64,000 bases of DNA, from contig JAUMBL010000016.1 of NCBI GenBank assembly GCA_032115775.1, positions 1 through 64,000 on the forward strand. The letters are read 5' to 3'. Positions 24,435 through 33,160 of the stretch are shown piece after piece (positions within the stretch are counted from its first letter, which is position 1; each line of letters opens with the position of its first letter). The notes beneath the pieces were generated by a model that worked only from the letters and a program-made list of their open reading frames with translations, was not told the DNA's origin and searched no databases. A program made the translations under genes and the position numbers. The DNA comes from M3007 sp032115775 (GTDB lineage: Bacteria; Bacteroidota; Bacteroidia; Chitinophagales; Saprospiraceae).

Positions 24435-24800
24435 ATGATTCAGCAAGAATCCCGTTTGAATGTGGCCGATAATTCCGGCGCGAAAGAGGTGCTCTGCATC
24501 CGCGTGCTCGGCAGTACACGGCAACGTTATGCCGGAATCGGCGATAAAATCGTCGTAACGGTGAAAGACGCATCGCCAGGCGGCATCAAAAAAGGTACGG
24601 TGTCCAAAGCCGTTATCGTCCGCACACGCAAAGAAATTCGCCGGAAAGACGGTTCCTATATCCGATTCGACGACAATGCCGTGGTGCTGCTGAATAACGC
24701 CGACGAACCGCGCGGAACTCGTATCTTTGGCCCCGTTGCCCGCGAACTCCGCGACAAAGACTATATGCGTATCGTCTCGCTGGCGCCTGAAGTTTTATAA
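24435..24800 (+). CDS. rplN: 50S ribosomal protein L14
   Basis: 121 residues. L14 forms bridge B8 and is the docking site for the silencing factor RsfS. Signatures: MIQQESRLNVADNSGAKEVL, IGDKIVVTVKDASPGGIKKG, FDDNAVVLLNNADEPRGTRI and FGPVARELRDKDYMRIVSLA. Standard length and position. Confidence 0.98.
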   Translation: MIQQESRLNVADNSGAKEVLCIRVLGSTRQRYAGIGDKIVVTVKDASPGGIKKGTVSKAVIVRTRKEIRRKDGSYIRFDDNAVVLLNNADEPRGTRIFGPVARELRDKDYMRIVSLAPEVL

Positions 24801-24835
24801 TTATTTCTTAGACCTATAAAGCGTTTTGCTTACAA

Positions 24836-25177
24836 ATGGCTAACAAGAGCAATCATACCAATCGCCCCACCAAACTCCATATTCGCCGCGGCGATACGGT
24901 CAAGGTTATATCCGGCGACGACAAAGGGAAAACCGGCGAAGTGATTCAGGTAATCCCAGACAAAATGCGCGCAGTGGTTGATGGCGTAAATATCGTTATC
25001 AAGCACCTTAAGGCAACGCAAACGGATGCCGGTGGTCGGCAGGAAATGCCTGCCTCTATCCACATCTCCAATCTGGCGCTGGTGGATCCAAAATCCGGGG
25101 AAGCCACCCGTATTGGTCGCAAAAAAGTGGACGGCAAGAACGTTCGCTATTCAAAAAAATCTGGAAATATCATCTAG
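24836..25177 (+). CDS. rplX: 50S ribosomal protein L24
   Basis: 113 residues. L24 starts 50S assembly by binding the 5' end of 23S rRNA. The KOW motif is present (KLHIRRGDTVKVISGDDKGK TG), then VIPDKMRAVVDGVNIVIKHL and the RIGRKKVDGKNVRYSKKSG tail. Its stop codon overlaps a GTG that precedes the rplE ATG. Confidence 0.96.
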   Translation: MANKSNHTNRPTKLHIRRGDTVKVISGDDKGKTGEVIQVIPDKMRAVVDGVNIVIKHLKATQTDAGGRQEMPASIHISNLALVDPKSGEATRIGRKKVDGKNVRYSKKSGNII

Positions 25178-25179
25178 TG

Positions 25180-25728
25180 ATGAAATACGTACCTCGTCTT
25201 AAAGAAAAATACAGGGCTGCCGTCGTACCGGCGCTTATGGAGCAGTTCAGCTATTCCACAATCATGCAGGTGCCGCGCCTGGAAAAAATTTGTATCAACC
25301 AAGGTATCGGTGATGCAACCGGCGACAAGAAGTTGGTCGATCTCGCCGCAAATGACCTGACGATTATATCAGGACAAAAGTGCGTCACGACAAAGGCTAA
25401 AAATTCTGTGTCGAACTTTAAGCTGCGCGAAGGCATGCCCATCGGCGTGCGCGTAACGCTCCGCGGCGATCGAATGTACGATTTCCTCGACCGATTGATC
25501 TCAATTGCGCTGCCGCGTGTGCGTGACTTCCGCGGAGTCAATGACAAATCTTTCGACGGCCGTGGAAATTACTCGATGGGTATTACCGAGCAGATTATCT
25601 TCCCGGAAATTGATATTGACAAAGTCAATAAAATCATGGGGATGGATATCACCTTCGTGACCACCGCAAGCACAGATAAGGAGGCCTATGCTCTGCTCAA
25701 AGAGATGGGTATTCCGTTCAAAAAATAA
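25180..25728 (+). CDS. rplE: 50S ribosomal protein L5
   Basis: 182 residues. L5 binds 5S rRNA and contacts the P-site tRNA. Signatures: YVPRLKEKYR, QVPRLEKICINQGIGDA, GQKCVTTKAKNSVSNFKLRE, GMPIGVRVTLRGDRMYDFLD and NYSMGITEQIIFPEIDIDK. ATG 25180 directly follows the rplX stop; the GTG at 25177 overlaps that stop and would add only one residue. Confidence 0.97.
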   Translation: MKYVPRLKEKYRAAVVPALMEQFSYSTIMQVPRLEKICINQGIGDATGDKKLVDLAANDLTIISGQKCVTTKAKNSVSNFKLREGMPIGVRVTLRGDRMYDFLDRLISIALPRVRDFRGVNDKSFDGRGNYSMGITEQIIFPEIDIDKVNKIMGMDITFVTTASTDKEAYALLKEMGIPFKK

Positions 25729-25791
25729 ACGATCCCGGCGGTAGGCAACGCGCCGCTGATTCACAAGACAATTAACAAAGAAGCATATACA

Positions 25792-26061
25792 ATGGCAAAA
25801 AAATCGGTCATTGCCCGTGAGAGGAAACGCGCCCGCTTGGTCGCGAAGTACGCCGCTAAACGCAAAGCGCTAAAAGAAGCCGGCGACTACGATGCGCTGG
25901 ACAAACTTCCGCGCAACGCCAGCCCGGTTCGTATGCACAATCGCTGCCTGCTCACCGGCCGCCCCAAGGGCTACATGCGCAAATTCGGTATCTGTCGCGT
26001 AAAATTCCGCCAAATGGCGCTTGACGGCAAAATCCCGGGCGTCACGAAAGCCTCTTGGTAA
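25792..26061 (+). CDS. rpsN: 30S ribosomal protein S14 (zinc-independent, long form)
   Basis: 89 residues, the long form without the CxxC zinc pairs of the short form. S14 sits in the 30S head beside S3 and S10. Signatures: MAKKSVIARERKRARLVAKY, PRNASPVRMHNRCLLTGRPK, YMRKFGICRVKFRQMALDGK and a C-terminal GVTKASW. Confidence 0.97.
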   Translation: MAKKSVIARERKRARLVAKYAAKRKALKEAGDYDALDKLPRNASPVRMHNRCLLTGRPKGYMRKFGICRVKFRQMALDGKIPGVTKASW

Positions 26062-26122
26062 CGCGCCCGCGGTTATCCCGCGTCGCACTCACTTTTTCTT
26101 TTGATTCTATTTTTTCAACGAT

Positions 26123-26530
26123 ATGCACATCACTGACCCGATAGCAGACTATCTGACCCGCATTCGCAACGCGCAAATGGCCGGGCACCGCATCGTCGAA
26201 ATCCCGGCTTCCAAAATTAAGAAGCGTCTAACTGAGATTCTGTACGACCAGGGTTATATCTTGAAATACACCTTCGACGACAACGCCGAGCATCAGCAAG
26301 GCTTGATCAAGATCGCACTCAAGTACGACCCGGTTTCTAAATCTCCGGTGATTAAAGAACTCGGCCGCGTCAGCCGCCCTGGTCTTCGTCGCTTCTCTGG
26401 CGCCGGCGATATCCCGCGGATCATAAACGGCCTGGGTATCATGATCGTCTCTACCTCCCGCGGGGTTATGACGGACAAGCAAGCGCGCGAAATGAACGTT
26501 GGCGGCGAACTCCTCTGCTACGTGTTCTAG
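26123..26530 (+). CDS. rpsH: 30S ribosomal protein S8
   Basis: 135 residues. S8 is a central-domain 16S binder and, in E. coli, the repressor of the spc operon. Signatures: DPIADYLTRIRNAQMAGHRI, KIKKRLTEILYDQGYILKYT, GRVSRPGLRRF and the RNA-binding end GLGIMIVSTSRGVMTDKQAR. Standard position between rpsN and rplF. Confidence 0.97.
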   Translation: MHITDPIADYLTRIRNAQMAGHRIVEIPASKIKKRLTEILYDQGYILKYTFDDNAEHQQGLIKIALKYDPVSKSPVIKELGRVSRPGLRRFSGAGDIPRIINGLGIMIVSTSRGVMTDKQAREMNVGGELLCYVF

Positions 26531-26580
26531 TTTCCCGGCCTTGCACCACCAATTTTTATATTCAAATTTGCACTGAAGAT

Positions 26581-27141
26581 ATGTCACGCATAGGTAAAAT
26601 GCCGATTGTTATCCCTCAAAAGGTGGAAGTCTCTGTCGCTTCCGATAACACGGTCACCGTCAAAGGACCCAAAGGCGCACTTTCGCAGAAAGTGGATCCG
26701 GATATCGCGGTTTCTGTCGAAAATGGCGAAGTCGCAGTCACCCGCCCCACTGACCAGAAACGCCACCGCGCTATGCACGGCCTCTACCGAGCACTCATCA
26801 ATAATATGGTGGTCGGCGTAAGCCAAGGCTATGTTAAAGAAATGGATATCGTCGGGGTAGGTTATCGTGTGGAAAATCAAGGTAATGTGGTCACGTTCAC
26901 GATTGGCTACTCGCACCCGATTATTTTCGCCGTACCTTCGGAGGTTAAGGTTACAACGGGTATGGAGAAAGGCGCTCCCCCGTTCATTAAACTGGAATGC
27001 CACGACAAAGAATTGCTCGGCCAAGTCTGTGCAAAAATTCGCGGATTCCGCAAACCGGAGCCTTACAAAGGCAAGGGTATTATGTTCCGTGGAGAAATTT
27101 TGCGCCGCAAAGCCGGTAAGACTGCAGGCGGTAAGAAATAA
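26581..27141 (+). CDS. rplF: 50S ribosomal protein L6
   Basis: 186 residues with the two duplicated L6 domains. L6 lies at the base of the L7/L12 stalk near the sarcin-ricin loop. Signatures: MSRIGKMPIVIPQKVEVSVA, VKGPKGALSQKV, VGVGYRVENQGNVVTFTIGY and the C-terminal IRGFRKPEPYKGKGIMFRGE. Confidence 0.97.
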   Translation: MSRIGKMPIVIPQKVEVSVASDNTVTVKGPKGALSQKVDPDIAVSVENGEVAVTRPTDQKRHRAMHGLYRALINNMVVGVSQGYVKEMDIVGVGYRVENQGNVVTFTIGYSHPIIFAVPSEVKVTTGMEKGAPPFIKLECHDKELLGQVCAKIRGFRKPEPYKGKGIMFRGEILRRKAGKTAGGKK

Positions 27142-27200
27142 TTAATTATTAAATGTACGGTATCTTCCGGTCGGTAATCGGAGATTTCTTTTAACTCGAT

Positions 27201-27554
27201 ATGAAACGTTCTAAATTACAAAACCGCCGGCGCATTCACCTGCGCATTCGCAAAAAGGTGAACGGCACACCCCAACGCCCTCGGCTTAGTGTGTACCGCT
27301 CAAACAAGGCTATTTATTGCCAACTGATTGACGATCTGAGCGGTCATACGCTCGCGGCAGCCAGTTCGATGGAAAAGGGCGTGGCCGCGCAAGGCACAAA
27401 AACGGAGCAGGCCACGGAAGTGGGTAAACTCATCGCCACCCGCGCAAAATCTATCGGAATCGATCGCGCTGTATTCGACCGCGGCGGTTACCTGTACCAC
27501 GGTCGCGTCAAAGCGCTGGCCGATGGCGCCCGCGAAAACGGACTGCATCTCTAA
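27201..27554 (+). CDS. rplR: 50S ribosomal protein L18
   Basis: 117 residues. L18 binds 5S rRNA in the central protuberance. Signatures: RRRIHLRIRKKVNGTPQRPR, LSVYRSNKAIYCQLIDD, and the C-terminal VFDRGGYLYHGRVKALADGA REGL-type ending (here RENGLHL). Confidence 0.97.
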   Translation: MKRSKLQNRRRIHLRIRKKVNGTPQRPRLSVYRSNKAIYCQLIDDLSGHTLAAASSMEKGVAAQGTKTEQATEVGKLIATRAKSIGIDRAVFDRGGYLYHGRVKALADGARENGLHL

Positions 27555-27599
27555 ACCTTTCTGTATTCAAGCATTCCTGCTTAATAAATTCTACATTCA

Positions 27600-28121
27600 A
27601 TGGCCAGGAAAGAAATAGAAAAAGTCAAATCTGCCGAGTCTTCGGACATGAAAGAAAAAATGGTGTCGCTTAATCGCGTCTCCAAAGTTACGAAGGGCGG
27701 TCGTACCTTCAGCTTCGCAGCCGTAGTGGTGATTGGCGATGGAAAGGGCACAATCGGTCATGGCCTTGGCAAGGCGCGCGAGGTGTCTGAAGCAATCGCA
27801 AAGGCTGTGAAAGATGCGGAAAAAAATCTGATCAAAGTGCCAGTGTTTAATGGTACTATCCCGCACGAGGCTTTCGGAAAGTACGACTCGGGTCGGGTAT
27901 TAATTAAACCCGCTGCGCACGGTACAGGTGTAATTGCCGGTGGCGCTATGCGCGCTGTGCTGGAGATGGCCGGTGTGCATGACGTGTTGGCCAAATCTCA
28001 AGGATCTTCTAATCCCCACAATGTCGTCAAAGCCACGATCGTCGCGCTCGCAAGCCTGCGCAGCCCACTCGAGGTAGCGCGTCAACGGGGTATCTCTATG
28101 GATAAACTATTTAACGGATAA
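27600..28121 (+). CDS. rpsE: 30S ribosomal protein S5
   Basis: 173 residues. S5 affects decoding fidelity with S4 and lines the mRNA entry. Signatures: KMVSLNRVSKVTKGGRTFSF, GDGKGTIGHGLGKAREVSEA, TGVIAGGAMRAVLEMAGVHD and SNPHNVVKATIVALASL. rpmD begins 7 bases downstream. Confidence 0.97.
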   Translation: MARKEIEKVKSAESSDMKEKMVSLNRVSKVTKGGRTFSFAAVVVIGDGKGTIGHGLGKAREVSEAIAKAVKDAEKNLIKVPVFNGTIPHEAFGKYDSGRVLIKPAAHGTGVIAGGAMRAVLEMAGVHDVLAKSQGSSNPHNVVKATIVALASLRSPLEVARQRGISMDKLFNG

Positions 28122-28128
28122 TATCGCC

Positions 28129-28308
28129 ATGAGCAAGTTAAAAATAACGCTGGTGAAAAGCCCGATTGATAAAACAAAACGCCAAAAGGATACGCTAAAG
28201 GCGCTAGGTTTCCGCAAGGTCAATCAAACGATCGTTCAGGAAGATATACCGCAAACAAAAGGTATGATCCGCGTAGTTGAACATTTGGTAAAGGTAGAAC
28301 CGGCCTAA
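28129..28308 (+). CDS. rpmD: 50S ribosomal protein L30
   Basis: A 59-residue protein (MSKLKITLVKSPIDKTKRQK ... TLKALGFRKVNQTIVQED, GMIRVVEHLVKVEPA). L30 stabilises the large subunit near 5S rRNA. The conserved parts are the first strand with K-S-P-I, the LKALGFRKVNQ helix-turn and the final MIRVVEHLVKV. It lies in its normal place between rpsE and rplO and is seven bases from rpsE. Confidence 0.95.
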   Translation: MSKLKITLVKSPIDKTKRQKDTLKALGFRKVNQTIVQEDIPQTKGMIRVVEHLVKVEPA

Positions 28309-28401
28309 TCGCAAACGGGGCGTATATCCCAAGCGTATTGCCTATTATACCTTGTCACCGGCTCATCCCTGTTTTTCAATTCATTTTGATAAATTACAGC
28401 A

Positions 28402-28848
28402 ATGGAACTCAATAATCTTCGCCCGGCCTCGGGGGCTGTCAAAACTCGCAAGCGTATCGGCCGCGGCACTGGCTCAGGTACCGGTGGCACCTCTACACGC
28501 GGTCACAAAGGGGACAAAGCGCGCAGCGGCGCGAAACAAAAGCGGCACTTTGAAGGCGGACAAACGCCAATGCAGCGCCGTTTGCCCAAGCGTGGATTCA
28601 AAAATATTAACCGGGTTGAATTTACGCCGCTTAATCTCGGCGCATTGGAGGCTTTGGTGAGCAAAACCGGACAGCAAAATTTTGATCTGGAAGCACTGGT
28701 TGCTGCGGGTATCGCGAAGGCCGGTGAGAAGATCAAAGTGCTGGGTAATGGCCAACTTAAATCTAAGGTAAACGTCTCCGTCCACGCGATCTCCGCATCC
28801 GCAAAGACCGCCATCGAAGCGCTGGGCGGAAGTGTACAACTCGTTTAA
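28402..28848 (+). CDS. rplO: 50S ribosomal protein L15
   Basis: 148 residues. L15 is a late-assembly protein of the 50S core. Signatures: MELNNLRPASGAVKTRKRIG, RGTGSGTGGTSTRGHKGDKA, GGQTPMQRRLPKRGFKNI, then the C-terminal domain with VLGNGQLKSKVNVSVHAISA and AIEALGGSVQLV. It is followed 14 bases later by secY. Confidence 0.97.
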   Translation: MELNNLRPASGAVKTRKRIGRGTGSGTGGTSTRGHKGDKARSGAKQKRHFEGGQTPMQRRLPKRGFKNINRVEFTPLNLGALEALVSKTGQQNFDLEALVAAGIAKAGEKIKVLGNGQLKSKVNVSVHAISASAKTAIEALGGSVQLV

Positions 28849-28862
28849 ACTATCGCCACGTA

Positions 28863-30227
28863 ATGAAATTTTTTACGGTTCTTAAAAATATTTGGAGCAT
28901 TCGCGAACTGCGCGACCGCATTCTCTATACGCTGGCGCTTTTGCTGGTGTATCGTGTCGGCACTTTCGTGGTGCTCCCAGGCGTTGTACCCGCTGCGCTT
29001 GAAAAAGCCAGTCAAAGTCGCAGCGCCAATGATTTGTTGGGGCTGATCAACGTATTTACAGGCGGTGCTTTCGACAATGCAGCGATTTTCGCATTGGGCG
29101 TGATGCCTTATATCACGGCCTCGATTATTGTGCAGTTGCTGGGTTTCGCTGTTCCGTATTTCCAACGTCTGCAGTCGAAAGAGGGGGAAAGCGGTCGTAA
29201 AAAACTCAATCAAATTACCCGCTACCTGACGGTTGCAATCACGTTGGTACAAGGCGGAGGCTATCTCCAACTGGTACGAAATATCCCCGGCGCGATTGAC
29301 CCGAATGTTCCGGAAAGCCTATTCTGGTTTTCGAATATCGTCATCCTCACCGCCGGTACGATCTTTTGTATGTGGCTGGGCGAACGGATTACGGATAAAG
29401 GGGTTGGTAACGGGGTATCGCTAATTATCCAAGCCGGTATTATTGCCCGACTGCCACAGTCGTTTGTTTTTGAATTTCAAAAACTTTTTGGCGACAATAA
29501 ACTGCTCATTTTCTTCGTCGAGATGGCGCTCTTCTTTGTCGTGGTACTCTTGACAGTACTGATCATTCAAGGTGTACGTCGTATTCCGATTCAATTTGCC
29601 AAACGAATGGTCGGCAGAGCGGGCGGTAGCCTCCCCTCCGCCAGCGCACGCGACTATCTGCCGCTGAAGGTAAACTCAGCCGGGGTTATGCCGATCATCT
29701 TCGCCCAAGCGTTGATGTTCCTGCCCGCAACCGCAGCACAATATGTTGGAGGCGAGAATGCCGCTTCCGGACAATTGTCGGTGTTCAGCGATATTTACTC
29801 GCTGTGGTATAATGTGGTGTTTTTCATCTTGATCGTTGTGTTTACGTATGTTTATACCGCATTGATGATTAGCCCGACCAATTACGCAGATTACCTCAAG
29901 CGCAGCAATGCTTTTATCCCCGGTGTTAAACCCGGTGAAGGCACGGCAGAGTATATAGATACAATTATGACCCGGATCACGCTTCCTGGCGCTATTTTCT
30001 TGGGTCTGATCGGTATTCTGCCGTCATTAGCAGCAGCTATGGGCATCAACCAACAGTTTGCGCTCTTCTTCGGCGGCACGACGCTGCTGATTATGGTGGG
30101 CGTGGCGCTTGATACCCTTCAGGTCATCGAAAGCTATCTGGTGACTTCCAAGTACGATGGTCTGATTAAATCCGGCCGTATCCAAGGCCGCTCAACATCC
30201 GGCTTGCAAATCGGCCAGCCGCAGTAA
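28863..30227 (+). CDS. secY: Preprotein translocase subunit SecY
   Basis: A 454-residue polytopic inner-membrane protein, the channel of the SecYEG translocon. Ten hydrophobic segments are seen from about residue 19 onward. Family motifs: YRVGTFVVLPGVVP, the plug region after it, FALGVMPYITASIIVQLL, GVGNGVSLIIQAGIIARLPQ, PLKVNSAGVMPIIFAQALM, and the C-terminal LKRSNAFIPGVKPGEGT and GTTLLIMVGVALDTLQVIES. The loop before TM6 carries RRIPIQFAKRMVGR. Confidence 0.97.
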   Translation: MKFFTVLKNIWSIRELRDRILYTLALLLVYRVGTFVVLPGVVPAALEKASQSRSANDLLGLINVFTGGAFDNAAIFALGVMPYITASIIVQLLGFAVPYFQRLQSKEGESGRKKLNQITRYLTVAITLVQGGGYLQLVRNIPGAIDPNVPESLFWFSNIVILTAGTIFCMWLGERITDKGVGNGVSLIIQAGIIARLPQSFVFEFQKLFGDNKLLIFFVEMALFFVVVLLTVLIIQGVRRIPIQFAKRMVGRAGGSLPSASARDYLPLKVNSAGVMPIIFAQALMFLPATAAQYVGGENAASGQLSVFSDIYSLWYNVVFFILIVVFTYVYTALMISPTNYADYLKRSNAFIPGVKPGEGTAEYIDTIMTRITLPGAIFLGLIGILPSLAAAMGINQQFALFFGGTTLLIMVGVALDTLQVIESYLVTSKYDGLIKSGRIQGRSTSGLQIGQPQ

Positions 30228-30236
30228 GATCGACGA

Positions 30237-31082
30237 ATGACAGGTTTTTTTTCAAAAACAGACGACGGTAAGCGCGTGTACTACAAAACGGAAGAGGAAA
30301 TCGAACTTATCCGACAATCATGTCTGCTTGTTTGTAAAACCTTGGCGCATGTTGGTTCGATGCTAAAACCCGGGATAACCGGCGCTGCAATTGATAAGGA
30401 AGCGGAAATATTTATTCGCGACCACCATGCGCGGCCTGCTTTCAAAGGGTATAACGGATTTCCCGCCACACTCTGCGTTTCATATAATGATATCGTAGTG
30501 CATGGCATCCCCGCCAACAGGCCTTTTAAAGAAACTGATGTCGTTTCGGTAGATTGCGGTGTGGAAATGAACGGCTACTTCGGTGACGCAGCGTTTAGTT
30601 TTGCATTCAATGGTGTAGAATCCGATGTGATGGAATTGCTCCAGGTAACCTATCGCTCCTTGTATGTCGGAATCGAAAAAGCCGTGGCAGGTAATCGGAT
30701 CGGCGATGTATCCTCCGCCGTGCAAGAATACTGTGAACGGCAACACGGATACGGCGTAGTGCGCGAGTTAGTCGGACATGGAATCGGCCGTGCTTTGCAC
30801 GAAGATCCGGAAGTGCCCAACTACGGTAAACGAGGCCAAGGCCCATTAATGAAAGAAGGCTTGGTGATCGCAATCGAGCCTATGATTAATCTTGGGAAGC
30901 GCGATGTGTATCAGACTAACGATGGCTGGACAATTCGTACCCGCGATCATAAACCCAGCGCGCACTACGAACATACCATCGCAGTGCGAAAAAATAAAGC
31001 GGATGTACTGTCTGATCACCGCTATATTCTGGAAGTAGTAAAAAATAATTCGGAACTTAAGGAAGTTTCGCCAAAAAATTAG
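30237..31082 (+). CDS. map: Methionine aminopeptidase, type I
   Basis: 281 residues. Removes the initiator Met from nascent proteins. The metal ligands appear in order: VVSVDCGVEMNGYFGDAAFS (two Asp), RELVGHGIGRALHEDPEVPN (His), IAIEPMINLG (Glu) and SAHYEHTIAVRKN (Glu); YNGFPATLCVSYNDIVVHGI holds the substrate His. The N-terminal ~25 residues before EEIELIRQSC are an extension lacking the zinc-binding motif of the long type. Confidence 0.96.
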   Translation: MTGFFSKTDDGKRVYYKTEEEIELIRQSCLLVCKTLAHVGSMLKPGITGAAIDKEAEIFIRDHHARPAFKGYNGFPATLCVSYNDIVVHGIPANRPFKETDVVSVDCGVEMNGYFGDAAFSFAFNGVESDVMELLQVTYRSLYVGIEKAVAGNRIGDVSSAVQEYCERQHGYGVVRELVGHGIGRALHEDPEVPNYGKRGQGPLMKEGLVIAIEPMINLGKRDVYQTNDGWTIRTRDHKPSAHYEHTIAVRKNKADVLSDHRYILEVVKNNSELKEVSPKN

Positions 31083-31118
31083 AACTTTGCAGCCCGAAAA
31101 TCAGCGGGCACACATTAT

Positions 31119-31337
31119 ATGTCAAAAGAGGACTTAATTAAACAAGACGGCGTGGTGGCAGAAGCCCTTTCCAATGCAAATTTTAAAGTGCGCTTGGAAA
31201 ATGGGCATCTCATCCTGGCAACTATCTCCGGAAAGATGCGAATGCACTTCATTCGTATCCTCCCCGGCGATAAGGTATCCGTGGAAATGTCGCCTTATGA
31301 CCTCACCCGCGGTCGAATCATTTATAGGTATAAATAA
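31119..31337 (+). CDS. infA: Translation initiation factor IF-1
   Basis: 72 residues, OB fold. IF-1 blocks the A site during initiation. Nearly consensus: KEDLIKQDGVVAEALSNANF, KVRLENGHLILATISGKMRM and ILPGDKVSVEMSPYDLTRGR IIYR. It lies in its usual place between map and rpmJ. Confidence 0.98.
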   Translation: MSKEDLIKQDGVVAEALSNANFKVRLENGHLILATISGKMRMHFIRILPGDKVSVEMSPYDLTRGRIIYRYK

Positions 31338-31384
31338 CATGTTTCCCCCGCTCCGCGAGGAGCACACTACAAAGTAAGATCGGT

Positions 31385-31501
31385 ATGAAAGTTAAGCCGT
31401 CTATTCGCAAGCGTTCCGCAGATTGCAAAATTGTCCGTCGCAAGGGCAAACTGTATGTAATCAACAAGAAAAACCCGAAATTCAAACAACGTCAGGGTTA
31501 A
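31385..31501 (+). CDS. rpmJ: 50S ribosomal protein L36
   Basis: A 38-residue protein beginning MKVKPSIRKRSADCKIVRRK and ending with a consensus KFKQRQG. It has only one Cys (in ADCK), so it is the zinc-free type common in Bacteroidota. L36 helps join 23S rRNA domains. It lies 47 bases after infA. Confidence 0.96.
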   Translation: MKVKPSIRKRSADCKIVRRKGKLYVINKKNPKFKQRQG

Positions 31502-31549
31502 TCTTGACAATGTCCTATTGTTCAAAGTAAGAAAAAAGAAGTATCAAAT

Positions 31550-31927
31550 ATGGCACGTATTGCTGGTGTTGATCTTCCCCGGAATAAACGCGGGGTTATC
31601 GGACTTACCTACATTTATGGAGTCGGCAAATCTACGGCAGAAAAAATTCTGAGCGAAGCCGGTATCTCCGAAAGTACGAAAGTAAGCGATTGGACGGATG
31701 ATAATATCAAAACGATCTCCCGGATTATCGCAGACGAGTTCAAAACGGAAGGCCAGTTGCGCTCGGAAGTGCAGCTTAGCATTAAGCGCCTGATGGATAT
31801 TGCCTGCTACCGCGGATTGCGCCATCGTAAAGGCCTGCCTCTGCGCGGCCAGCGTACGCGTACCAACGCGCGCACCCGTAAAGGCAAACGCAAAACGGTG
31901 GCAAACAAAAAGAAAGCTACGAAGTAA
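31550..31927 (+). CDS. rpsM: 30S ribosomal protein S13
   Basis: 125 residues. S13 forms intersubunit bridges and contacts tRNA. Signatures: ARIAGVDLPRNKRGVIGLTY, IYGVGKSTAEKILSEAGI, the helix-two-turn-helix part, GLRHRKGLPLRGQRTRTNAR TRKG and a basic tail ending KKKATK. First gene of the classical alpha-operon segment. Confidence 0.97.
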   Translation: MARIAGVDLPRNKRGVIGLTYIYGVGKSTAEKILSEAGISESTKVSDWTDDNIKTISRIIADEFKTEGQLRSEVQLSIKRLMDIACYRGLRHRKGLPLRGQRTRTNARTRKGKRKTVANKKKATK

Positions 31928-32002
31928 TCACCGGATCTTATCCGGCGACTTCGGATCGCCCGAATTGTCAATTATTCAATTTATACGCTATTATTCTATA
32001 CA

Positions 32003-32398
32003 ATGGCTAAAGGAGCTTCCAGCAGAAAAGTTGTTAAACGGAAAGTAAAGGTTACGCCGGATGGACTGGTTTACATTCAAGCCAGTTTTAACAATCTCAT
32101 CATCTCGATCACCAACAAACAGGGCGAGGTCATCTCCTGGTCCAGCGCAGGCAAATCAGGCTTCCGCGGATCGAAGAAGAATACCCCGTATGCCGCGCAG
32201 GTTTCTGCCGGCGATGCCGCAAAGGTAGCGTTTGACGCCGGGATGCGTTCGGCCGAAGTATACGTAAAGGGTCCAGGATCCGGTCGGGAAGCAGCTATTC
32301 GCGCGATTGACCAGTCCGGTATCAAAGTGCTTCAGATCAATGACGTAACGCCCATGCCGCACAACGGCTGTCGCCCGCCGAAACGTCGCCGCGTATAA
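32003..32398 (+). CDS. rpsK: 30S ribosomal protein S11
   Basis: 131 residues. S11 forms part of the platform near the Shine-Dalgarno cleft. Signatures: FNNLIISITNKQGEVISWSS, AGKSGFRGSKKNTPYAAQVS, VKGPGSGREAAIRAIDQSGI and DVTPMPHNGCRPPKRRRV. Standard length. Confidence 0.97.
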   Translation: MAKGASSRKVVKRKVKVTPDGLVYIQASFNNLIISITNKQGEVISWSSAGKSGFRGSKKNTPYAAQVSAGDAAKVAFDAGMRSAEVYVKGPGSGREAAIRAIDQSGIKVLQINDVTPMPHNGCRPPKRRRV

Positions 32399-32469
32399 GC
32401 ACCTGAAGCGGCTTTGCGCATGCTATAGCAGGCTGCTGGTGAATTTTTAAAAGATTATATTTCAATACA

Positions 32470-33084
32470 ATGGCTCGTTATACTGGACCAACTACCAAAA
32501 AATCCCGTTCTTTCGGGGAATCTATTTTCGGCTATGATAAATACTTTGAGCGCCGGAAATATCCACCCGGGCAACACGGCCTGTCCCGGAAGAAGAAGTC
32601 TGCTTCTAACTACGCCGTGCAGCTGACGGAGAAACAAAAGGCTAAATACACCTATGGCGTGCTGGAACGTCAGTTCCGCCGTACGTTTGTAGAAGCAACC
32701 CGCCGCCACGGCGTAACGGGTGAAGTGTTGCTCCAGTTGCTGGAAGCGCGCTTGGATAACGCGGTTTATCGCTTCGGGATCTCCCCAACGCGTCGCGGCG
32801 CACGCCAACTGGTTGGCCATCGCCACATTACCGTAAACGGCCAGGTAGTCAATATTCCTTCTTACCAACTCAAACCGGGCGATGTGGTTGCCGTTCGCGG
32901 CCGCTCGCAAGGTATGGATGCCATTACTGTGCAAGCCGGCGCTAAGAATTCTGATGTTCGCAAATTTGGCTGGTTGGAGTGGAATCCGGACAAAATGCAG
33001 GGTATCTTCCTGGCTTATCCCCAACGGGATCAAATTCCAGAAAAGATCAACGAGCAGCTGATCGTCGAGTTGTACTCGAAATAA
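32470..33084 (+). CDS. rpsD: 30S ribosomal protein S4
   Basis: 204 residues. S4 nucleates 30S assembly and affects fidelity. The N-terminus (MARYTGPTTKKSRSFGESIF, KYPPGQHG) lacks the Cys zinc cluster of some homologues. The S4 RNA-binding domain is clear: LLQLLEARLDNAVYRFGISP, RRGARQLVGHRHITVNGQVV NIPSY. The C-terminus PEKINEQLIVELYSK is typical. Confidence 0.97.
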   Translation: MARYTGPTTKKSRSFGESIFGYDKYFERRKYPPGQHGLSRKKKSASNYAVQLTEKQKAKYTYGVLERQFRRTFVEATRRHGVTGEVLLQLLEARLDNAVYRFGISPTRRGARQLVGHRHITVNGQVVNIPSYQLKPGDVVAVRGRSQGMDAITVQAGAKNSDVRKFGWLEWNPDKMQGIFLAYPQRDQIPEKINEQLIVELYSK

Positions 33085-33160
33085 ATAAAATTCATGCGTT
33101 TGGTTGGCGGATTCCTTCGCCAACCCTTTCGCTTTTTATTCGCTATCAATATTCATATAT